Below are positions 55,033 through 62,742 of a stretch of DNA of 62,742 bases, one piece after another (position 1 is the first letter of the stretch; each line of letters starts with the position of its first letter). Source of the DNA: Nocardia testacea NBRC 100365. Lineage in GTDB: Bacteria; Actinomycetota; Actinomycetes; Mycobacteriales; Mycobacteriaceae. Below the pieces are notes generated by a model. That model saw nothing but the letters and a program-made list of their open reading frames with translations. It was not told where the DNA came from and made no database searches. The DNA lies in the NCBI RefSeq assembly GCF_000308775.1, contig NZ_BAGJ01000126.1:1-62742 (forward strand), read 5' to 3'. The position numbers and the translations under genes were made by a program.

Positions 55033-57507
55033 CTAGTTCTGCTCCGGCTCCGGGGGTTTGCGCGGAGCCGGGCGCGGAACCACCGCGAGGAACGCCGATT
55101 CGAGCTCCGCGCGCCGGTCGGGGCCGGATCGCACGCCCAGATCCACACAGAACACATCCACCACGAACGAGCCCATCGTCACGACCTTCGCCCAGCGCAC
55201 ATCGACTCCCGCACCGGCCAGGACCGCGGCCAGCCGGCAGAGCAGGCCGATACGGTCCTCGGCCCGTAACTGCAGGATCAGCTGTCCGGGAATGGCGGTC
55301 TCCGCCCACAGCAACCGGGGCTCGGCCTGGGCGTATCGGGCGGCGCCGAGGGTCTCGCGTTCCCGCGCGTCCAGTGCCGCCCGCACATCCAGCTCCCCGG
55401 CCGCGGCCCGCTTGATCTCCTGCCGTAGCAGGCCTGCGTCGGGCGGTCCACCGAAAGTCGGTGTCACCACGAAGGTGTTGATCGCCGAATCTCCCGCCCC
55501 GCCGACCGATGCCGAGAGCACCCGCAGGGAATGCAAGGCCAGCACACCCGCGGTATTCGAGAGCAGGCCCGGCGTGTCCGGGGCGATCACGGTGGCGATA
55601 TGGGTGTATTTCCCCTCCCCCGGCGTCAATTCGACGTGCACACCGCCGGCCGCGGCGCGGACCAGCAATTCCTCGGGAATGGGTTCCGGTTCGGGCAGGG
55701 CCTCCCCGGCCATCACCGTGCGGCAGCGCCGGACCAGTTCGCCGATGAGGGTGGCCTTCCAATCGCCCCACACACCCGGGCCGGTGGCCAGCGAATCCGC
55801 CTCGGCCAGCGCGTGCAACAGTTCGAGCCGGCGCGGATCGTTGTCCAGGGCGTCGACCACGTATCGCACGGTGTCCGGATCGTCGATATCCCGATGCGTG
55901 GCGACATCGGGCAAGAGCAGATGGTGGCGGACCATGGCGCTGAGGATCTCCACATCCGAGGGCCACAGGCCCAGCCGGCGCCCGATATGGGTCGCCAGGT
56001 CGGCGCCCACCGCGCAGTGGTCCTCCACGCGGCCCTTGCCGATATCGTGCAGCAGCGCACCGAGTGCCAGCAGATCGGGCCGGGCCACCCGAGTGCTCAG
56101 CGCGCTCGCGTAGGCGACCGTTTCCACCGAGTGCCGGTCCACCGTCCACACATGCAGCGCGTCACGTGGCGGCAGATCCCGGACCGCGCCCCATTCCGGC
56201 AGGAGCCGCCCCCACAGACCGGTCCGGTCCAATGCCTCCACCGCATCGATCACGCCCCGGCCGGCACCCAGCAGCACCAGCAGATCGTTCAACGCGTCCT
56301 TGGGCCACGGCTCACGCAGTTCGGGGGCGTCCTCGGACAGCCGGTTCAGCGTGGTTGCCGACATCGGCAGTCCGGTCTGCGCGGACGCCGCGGCCACCCG
56401 CAACACCAGCCCCGGGTCACGCTGGGGCCGGGCATCCCTGGCCAGCACCACTTCTCCGGCGTGTTCGACCACACCTTCGTCCAGCGGCCGCCGCACCGGC
56501 ATCCGGCGCAACCGGGCCAGACCGCGGCGCGGCAGCGCGTTACCCGCGGTACGCAGCCCCACATCCACCGAATATCCGACGGTGCGCGCCGCGTCGCTGA
56601 GTGTGCGGGCCAGATCGAACCGGTCACCGATGCGCAGCGCGGCCCCGATCTCGTCGGCGTCCTGGGCGCGCAGCTGGTCGCGGGCCCGGCCCGCGACCCG
56701 GTGCAGTTCGGTGCGCACATCCAGGAGCCGCCGATGGGCCTGGGCCAGACCGCCGCCGGGCGCGTCCGGGCCCAGCCCGGGCATAGCGTCGGTGAGCTGA
56801 GCGATCGCGAGGGCGTCCAGCAGTTGGATATCCCGCAGGCCGCCGCGCCCGTTCTTCAGGTCCGGCTCGCTGCGGTGCGCGACCTGGCCGCTGCGTTCCC
56901 AGCGCGCGCGGACCCCGGTGACCAGTTCGTCGAAGCGGCCGCGTATTCCACTGCGCCAATCCTTGCGGATCCCCGCGACGACCCGGTCGCTGAGATCGGA
57001 ATCACCCACGATGTGACGGGCGTCGAGCATGCCGAGCGCGGCCACCAGATCGTCGGAGGCCACCTTCAGGGCATGCGGGACCGTGCGCACACTGTGGTCG
57101 AGTTTGATATGCGCGTCCCACAGCGGATACCAGAGCCGGTCGGCGATCTCGGCGACCCGTTTCGGGTCCATATCCTCGTGCAACAGCACCAGATCCAGAT
57201 CGGAGTACGGCAGCATCTCCCGGCGGCCGAGCCCGCCCACTGCCATGATCGCCAGCCCGCTGCCCGGCGTGATCCCCACTTCGGCGCCCTTGCCGGTGAG
57301 CCACAGCTCGTACAGATCGACCAGGGCCGCGCGCAGCGATTCGGCGTCCAGCCGCGGATGTCGCGGCGCGCCGCCACCCAGCAGTTGATCCCGGGCCCGC
57401 ACCAGATCCGCGGCGCCCTGCGACAGCGCGGCCGCTTTTCCGGGACGTCCGCCGCCGGCCCGCCCGGGCCCCCGTTCCTGCCGGTTGTCTCCCAACGAAA
57501 CCACCAC
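55033..57507 (-). CDS. glnD: PII nucleotidyl/uridylyltransferase GlnD
   Basis: The 824-aa bifunctional enzyme modifies the PII protein in response to nitrogen status. In actinobacteria it adenylylates PII. The nucleotidyltransferase domain has [21 protein letters not shown] (about residues 91-111), the GlnE-like [10 protein letters not shown] follows, an HD domain shows [13 protein letters not shown] (about residues 482-494), and two ACT domains end the protein ([21 protein letters not shown] and [21 protein letters not shown]). The start is a GTG pair near 57507. It lies 97 bp downstream of glnB. Confidence 0.96.
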   Translation of the reverse strand: MVVSLGDNRQERGPGRAGGGRPGKAAALSQGAADLVRARDQLLGGGAPRHPRLDAESLRAALVDLYELWLTGKGAEVGITPGSGLAIMAVGGLGRREMLPYSDLDLVLLHEDMDPKRVAEIADRLWYPLWDAHIKLDHSVRTVPHALKVASDDLVAALGMLDARHIVGDSDLSDRVVAGIRKDWRSGIRGRFDELVTGVRARWERSGQVAHRSEPDLKNGRGGLRDIQLLDALAIAQLTDAMPGLGPDAPGGGLAQAHRRLLDVRTELHRVAGRARDQLRAQDADEIGAALRIGDRFDLARTLSDAARTVGYSVDVGLRTAGNALPRRGLARLRRMPVRRPLDEGVVEHAGEVVLARDARPQRDPGLVLRVAAASAQTGLPMSATTLNRLSEDAPELREPWPKDALNDLLVLLGAGRGVIDAVEALDRTGLWGRLLPEWGAVRDLPPRDALHVWTVDRHSVETVAYASALSTRVARPDLLALGALLHDIGKGRVEDHCAVGADLATHIGRRLGLWPSDVEILSAMVRHHLLLPDVATHRDIDDPDTVRYVVDALDNDPRRLELLHALAEADSLATGPGVWGDWKATLIGELVRRCRTVMAGEALPEPEPIPEELLVRAAAGGVHVELTPGEGKYTHIATVIAPDTPGLLSNTAGVLALHSLRVLSASVGGAGDSAINTFVVTPTFGGPPDAGLLRQEIKRAAAGELDVRAALDARERETLGAARYAQAEPRLLWAETAIPGQLILQLRAEDRIGLLCRLAAVLAGAGVDVRWAKVVTMGSFVVDVFCVDLGVRSGPDRRAELESAFLAVVPRPAPRKPPEPEQN

Positions 57508-57604
57508 CCGTTCACGCGGGCGACCCCGCCCCGACCGGCAAGCGGTGGGAGCGGGGCCGCGTTGTCGTTGTGCACCCGCCGGCGCGCTCGATGCGCGCAG
57601 GGGT

Positions 57605-59250
<1,646 letters not shown>

Positions 59251-59323
59251 CAGTTTCCTCCCTCATCCTCTGGCCCGCCGCTCACGCGACATCGGGCCCG
59301 CTACTGAAGGGTCCTCACTCGGT

Positions 59324-59361
59324 GTTTCATCCGTGACGCCCAGGTGTTTCACCTAGGTGAA
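59324..59361 (-). promoter_or_regulatory. Candidate GlnR operator upstream of amt-glnB-glnD
   Basis: Two GTTTC cores (59324-59328 and 59346-59350) stand 22 bp apart, the spacing of the two halves of GlnR boxes. The second core begins a fully palindromic TTCACCTAGGTGAA (59348-59361) and is followed 6 nt later by GTGAA, close to the GTnAC half. The first half is a poorer match. The distance of 75-110 nt before the amt start suits an activator. Confidence 0.55.
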
Positions 59362-59493
59362 TGGATCGCGCCCCCATGTTTCGACTGTGTTGCGCACACT
59401 GTGCGGAGGTTTCCGGACCGCTGTGCGACACGCCGGAGCCCGCGAATCCGGCGGGTCTCCGGCGGGCAGGACAGCGAGCATGAAGTGCGTCAG

Positions 59494-61092
59494 CTAGCCC
59501 AGCAGTGCGTCGACGAAGGCCTCGGGTTCGAACGGCGCCAGATCGTCGGCGCCCTCGCCCAGGCCCACCAGTTTGACCGGCACGCCCAGTTCGTGCTGGA
59601 TCTGGAAGACGATTCCGCCCTTGGCGGTGCCGTCGAGTTTGGTCAGTACGACGCCGCTGATATCCACCACTTCCGCGAAGATGCGGGCCTGCGCGAGCCC
59701 GTTCTGGCCCACCGTCGCGTCGAGGACGAGCAGTACCTCGTCCACCGAGGCCTTCTTCTCCACCACGCGCTTGACCTTGCCGAGTTCGTCCATGAGGCCG
59801 GTCTTGGTGTGCAGTCGGCCCGCCGTGTCGACCAGCACCACATCCACGCCGGTGTCGATACCGGTGGAGACGGCATCGAAGGCGACGGCCGCCGGATCTG
59901 CGCCCTCCCGGCCGCGCACGGTGTCCGCGCCGACCCGCTCACCCCAGGTCTGCAACTGGTCGGCCGCCGCGGCACGGAAGGTGTCCGCGGCGCCGAGCAG
60001 CACCCGGCGTCCGTCGGCGACCAGTACCCGGGCGAGTTTGCCGGTGGTGGTCGTCTTCCCGGTGCCGTTCACCCCGACCACGAGCAGGATCGACGGATGA
60101 TCGGCGTGCGGCAGCGCGCGTACCGAACGGTCCAGCTCCGGCCGCAGCGATTCGATCAGCACCTCACGCAGTACCGCCCGCGCGTCCTCGGCGGTACGGA
60201 CACTGCGCGCGGCCATCTCCTCGCGCAGCCGTTCCACGATGACCGTGGTCACCGCGGTCCCGATATCGGCCAGTACCAGCGTGTCCTCGACCTCTTCCCA
60301 GGAATCCTCGTCCAGGTCGCCGCCGCCGAGCAGGCCCAGCAGGCTCTTGCCGACAGCGTTCTGCGACCGGGACAACCGGCCGCGCAGCCGGGTCAGGCGA
60401 CCCGAGGTGGGCGCGATCTCCTCGACCTCGGGCACCAGATGGGCCCCGGCCGCGGTATCGGGCGCCACCACCGCGGGCTCGGCGCCCGCTTCGACGGGCG
60501 CGCTCGTCTCGGTCGCCGGTTCGGCCGCGGCGGTGTCGGGGGTCGCGGCGACATCGCCGGACTCCGGTTCCGTGACCGGGCCGGTGGTGGGGGTCTCGAT
60601 GGGCCCGGCGGTTCCGGTGTCCGCCGGCGTGGTGGAAGGAGTCTCCGTCGTCGCGGGGGGCACAGTGTCGGTGCCGTCCGTGGTGGCCGGACCGGACTCC
60701 GTTCCGGTGGTGCCCGTCGCGGTGTCGACGGTATCGGTCTCGGGCAGCGGTACATCGGTGATCCCGCGGCGCGGAGCGTCCCGCGGGATGGCGGCGTCGT
60801 CACCGATATGTGGCTGACCCTCCACATCGGTCCGCTCAGTGGGACTCGGAACCGACGGTTCCGCGCGGCCCGGCCCCGGCGGCGCGGGCGCGGCGGTGGT
60901 ACCCCGGCCGCCCTGGCTGAAGGAGAATCCACCCGCCGCCTGATATCCACCGGACCGGTCGGTCAGCTCGTTCTTCTCCGGCGGCGCCGTCAGCGACACC
61001 CGGCCGCGCTTGTACCGGACGAAACCGGCCACGAGCGCGACCAGCAGTACGGCGGCGATCACTGCGATCAGAATCCAGGCTTGCGCACTCAC
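59494..61092 (-). CDS. ftsY: Signal recognition particle receptor FtsY
   Basis: The 532-aa SRP receptor has one N-terminal transmembrane helix (AWILIAVIAAVLLVALVAGFV). A long Thr/Pro/Glu/Ala-rich acidic A domain (about residues 45-225) follows, then the NG domains. The P-loop is VGVNGTGKTTTTGKLA (about residues 344-359), with DTAGRLHTK and TKLDGTAKGG. GTG 61092 was chosen because GGAAGG lies 9 nt upstream; ATG 61101 would leave no spacing. It precedes amt and follows smc, the order Rv2922c-Rv2920c. Confidence 0.97.
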   Translation of the reverse strand: MSAQAWILIAVIAAVLLVALVAGFVRYKRGRVSLTAPPEKNELTDRSGGYQAAGGFSFSQGGRGTTAAPAPPGPGRAEPSVPSPTERTDVEGQPHIGDDAAIPRDAPRRGITDVPLPETDTVDTATGTTGTESGPATTDGTDTVPPATTETPSTTPADTGTAGPIETPTTGPVTEPESGDVAATPDTAAAEPATETSAPVEAGAEPAVVAPDTAAGAHLVPEVEEIAPTSGRLTRLRGRLSRSQNAVGKSLLGLLGGGDLDEDSWEEVEDTLVLADIGTAVTTVIVERLREEMAARSVRTAEDARAVLREVLIESLRPELDRSVRALPHADHPSILLVVGVNGTGKTTTTGKLARVLVADGRRVLLGAADTFRAAAADQLQTWGERVGADTVRGREGADPAAVAFDAVSTGIDTGVDVVLVDTAGRLHTKTGLMDELGKVKRVVEKKASVDEVLLVLDATVGQNGLAQARIFAEVVDISGVVLTKLDGTAKGGIVFQIQHELGVPVKLVGLGEGADDLAPFEPEAFVDALLG

Positions 61093-61255
61093 GCCGACCA
61101 TCCTTCCAGAGCGGTACCGGACGGTAGGTTACCCGGCCCGGTACGCGCGGCGGTGGCGCCCGGCCGCCGCCGGAGCCCCGGCACATCCCCAGCTCAGCCC
61201 CGCGAACACGGCCGGTGAGATTTCTTGTCCTGCGGAACTTCTCGCGGCAGGCCAA

Positions 61256-61261
61256 TAGGAT
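61256..61261 (+). promoter_or_regulatory. -10 box TAGGAT of a probable leaderless promoter
   Basis: TAGGAT ends 7 nt before GTG 61269. Confidence 0.5.
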
Positions 61262-61268
61262 CGGCGAT

Positions 61269-61658
61269 GTGACCGATCGAAACGTGCTTGGGGGTCCGCT
61301 ACAAGAGTGCGGCACCGATCCTCTGACCGGGTTCTACCGGGACGGCTGCTGCAGCACCGGCCCGGAGGATCTGGGCAGCCACACCGTGTGCACGGTCGTC
61401 ACAGCAGAGTTCCTCGAACATCAGGCGTCCATCGGAAACGATCTGAGCACGCCTCGTCCGGAGAACAATTTCCCCGGGCTCCAGCCGGGGGACAGATGGT
61501 GTGTCGTGGCGGTGCGCTGGTTACACGCGCACGAGGACGGTGTCGCCGCACCGGTGGTGCTGGCGGCTACCCATGAGAATGCCCTGGAAGTGATAGCCAT
61601 GGAGATCCTGCGCAAATACGCGGTCGATGTACCCGACGATGTCAGCGATCTGCTCTGA
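61269..61658 (+). CDS. DUF2237 family protein
   Basis: A 129-aa Cys-containing protein. NVLGGPLQECGTDPLTGFYRDGCCSTG (about residues 5-31), GSHTVCTVVTAEFL, and NDLSTPRPENNFPGLQPGDRWCVVAVRW (about residues 58-85) match the DUF2237 pattern. It is widespread in bacteria with no known function; conserved Cys/His suggest metal binding. GTG 61269 follows TAGGAT by 7 nt. It is divergent from ftsY and convergent with smc. Confidence 0.92.
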   Translation: MTDRNVLGGPLQECGTDPLTGFYRDGCCSTGPEDLGSHTVCTVVTAEFLEHQASIGNDLSTPRPENNFPGLQPGDRWCVVAVRWLHAHEDGVAAPVVLAATHENALEVIAMEILRKYAVDVPDDVSDLL

Positions 61659-61697
61659 ACACCGGCGCCCGGTACCGCCGGTCCCACGGCGCGGCGG

Positions 61698-62742
61698 TTA
61701 TTCCGCCGCGCTACCGGCCGCCGCGAGGTCGTGCCCGCGCAGCCGCTGCGAGATGACCTGGGTGATACCGTCGCCGCGCATGCTCACGCCGTAGAGCGCG
61801 TCGGCGATCTCCATGGTCGGTTTCTGGTGGGTGATCACGATCAGCTGACTCTTCTCCCGCAACTGCTCGAACAGTCCGATGAGCCGGCGCAGGTTGGTGT
61901 CGTCGAGTGCCGCCTCCACCTCGTCCATGACATAGAACGGCGAAGGGCGGGCGCGGAAGATCGCGACCAGCAGCGCCACCGCGGTCAGTGATTTCTCCCC
62001 GCCGGACAGCAGCGACAGCCGTTTGACCTTCTTCCCGGGCGGCCGCGCCTCCACTTCGATACCGGTGGTGAGCATATCGGTGGGGTCGGTGAGCAGCAGC
62101 CGGCCGTCGCCGCCGGGGAACAGCGCGGCGAAGACCTGGACGAATTCCCGCTCCACATCGGCGTAGGCGTCGGTGAAGACCTGCAGGATCCGCGCGTCGA
62201 CCTCGGCCACCACATCCAGCAGATCCTGGCGGGCCTTCTTGACGTCCTCTAGCTGGGTGGCCAGGAAGTTGTAGCGTTCCTCGAGTGCCGCGAACTCCTC
62301 GAGCGCCAGCGGGTTGACCTTGCCGAGAGTGGCCAGATCCTTTTCGGCGCGTTTGGCGCGCCGTTCCTGCGACGCGCGGTCGAACGGCATCGGGGCCGGG
62401 GCGCTGACCTGCTCACCGCGTTCTTTGGCCTGCTCGTACTCCCGCATCTCCAGGTCGCTGGGCGGCAGGGCGACCTCGGGACCGTATTCGGCGATGAGGT
62501 CGTCGAGCGCGATCCCGAACTGTTCGGCGATGGTGGCTTCCAGCTGTTCGATCCGCAATGCCGCCTGCGCTTTGGCGACCTCGTCACGGTGGACGGCGTC
62601 CGTGAGCTGTTCGAGCTGGGCGTTCAGGGCGCGCACCCGCTCTTTGATCCGGTCCACCTCGGTGGCGCATTCGGTGCGCCGCCGGACCAGTTCGTCGCGA
62701 CGCGCGGCGGCGGCCGCCACCACTTTCTCGAGTTCGGCCGCC
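61698..62742 (-). CDS. smc: Chromosome segregation protein SMC, C-terminal part (5' end outside the window)
   Basis: The last about 348 codons of SMC read in from the right edge. Part of the returning coiled coil comes first (Arg/Glu/Ala-rich heptads). The C-terminal ABC head follows, with signature [18 protein letters not shown], Walker [22 protein letters not shown], and the D-loop/H-loop region [25 protein letters not shown] condenses and separates chromosomes with ScpA/ScpB. The order smc-ftsY-amt-glnB-glnD matches M. tuberculosis. Confidence 0.96.
   Translation of the reverse strand, partial: AAELEKVVAAAAARRDELVRRRTECATEVDRIKERVRALNAQLEQLTDAVHRDEVAKAQAALRIEQLEATIAEQFGIALDDLIAEYGPEVALPPSDLEMREYEQAKERGEQVSAPAPMPFDRASQERRAKRAEKDLATLGKVNPLALEEFAALEERYNFLATQLEDVKKARQDLLDVVAEVDARILQVFTDAYADVEREFVQVFAALFPGGDGRLLLTDPTDMLTTGIEVEARPPGKKVKRLSLLSGGEKSLTAVALLVAIFRARPSPFYVMDEVEAALDDTNLRRLIGLFEQLREKSQLIVITHQKPTMEIADALYGVSMRGDGITQVISQRLRGHDLAAAGSAAE

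Overview
The window is high-GC actinobacterial chromosome, and gene content points to Nocardia or a close relative in the Corynebacteriales/Mycobacteriales. The order of conserved genes follows the Mycobacterium tuberculosis segment from about Rv2850c (magnesium-chelatase-like) to Rv2922c (smc), with several genus-specific insertions. A DUF4254 protein, an XRE/DUF5753 regulator, GTG/TTG starts and many apparently leaderless genes fit the same group. Most genes lie on the minus strand.

Left part (1-15.8 kb): a truncated cobalto/magnesium chelatase-like AAA+ gene, a GNAT acetyltransferase, malate:quinone oxidoreductase, an alpha/beta hydrolase convergent with a degenerate alpha/beta-hydrolase-like gene, a map-cobQ pair, and a GntR regulator. 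An accessory block follows: DUF4254, acyl-CoA ligase, XRE regulator, amino-acid permease, an ImmA-like protein with an altered zinc motif, nitrobindin and a small exported protein.

Middle (15.8-31 kb): a penicillin-binding lipoprotein, GNAT and ispG on the minus strand face dxr and the site-2 protease gene rip1 on the plus strand. In M. tuberculosis dxr, rip1 and ispG are co-directional, so a rearrangement is likely. Then come an L-2-hydroxyglutarate-oxidase-like gene, a Uma2 protein, rlmN, a LapA-like protein and the translation/lipid block cdsA, frr, pyrH, tsf, rpsB.

Centre (31-43 kb): an ambiguous 1.8 kb stretch before an M23 peptidase, two DUF202 membrane proteins, a degenerate 45-bp tandem repeat running out of the xerC stop codon, xerC, and the overlapping yraN-comM-dprA genes preceded by two DnaA-box-like repeats. 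DUF2469, rnhB, lepB, rplS and a membrane protein follow.

Right part (43-62.7 kb): tex, an acyl-CoA ligase divergent from a GAF-LuxR regulator, trmD-rimM-khpA-rpsP, a secreted VWA protein, ffh, the glnD-glnB-amt nitrogen cluster with a candidate GlnR operator, ftsY, a DUF2237 gene and a truncated smc. Ffh and FtsY form the SRP targeting route, LepB processes exported proteins, and Amt/GlnB/GlnD control ammonium uptake.

No tRNA, rRNA, CRISPR array, insertion sequence or prophage was recognised. Most of the window is conserved housekeeping DNA. The more unusual signals are the xerC repeat array, the DnaA-box pair, the recurring TANNNT-to-start spacing, the altered metalloprotease motif and the unresolved 31-32.8 kb stretch.
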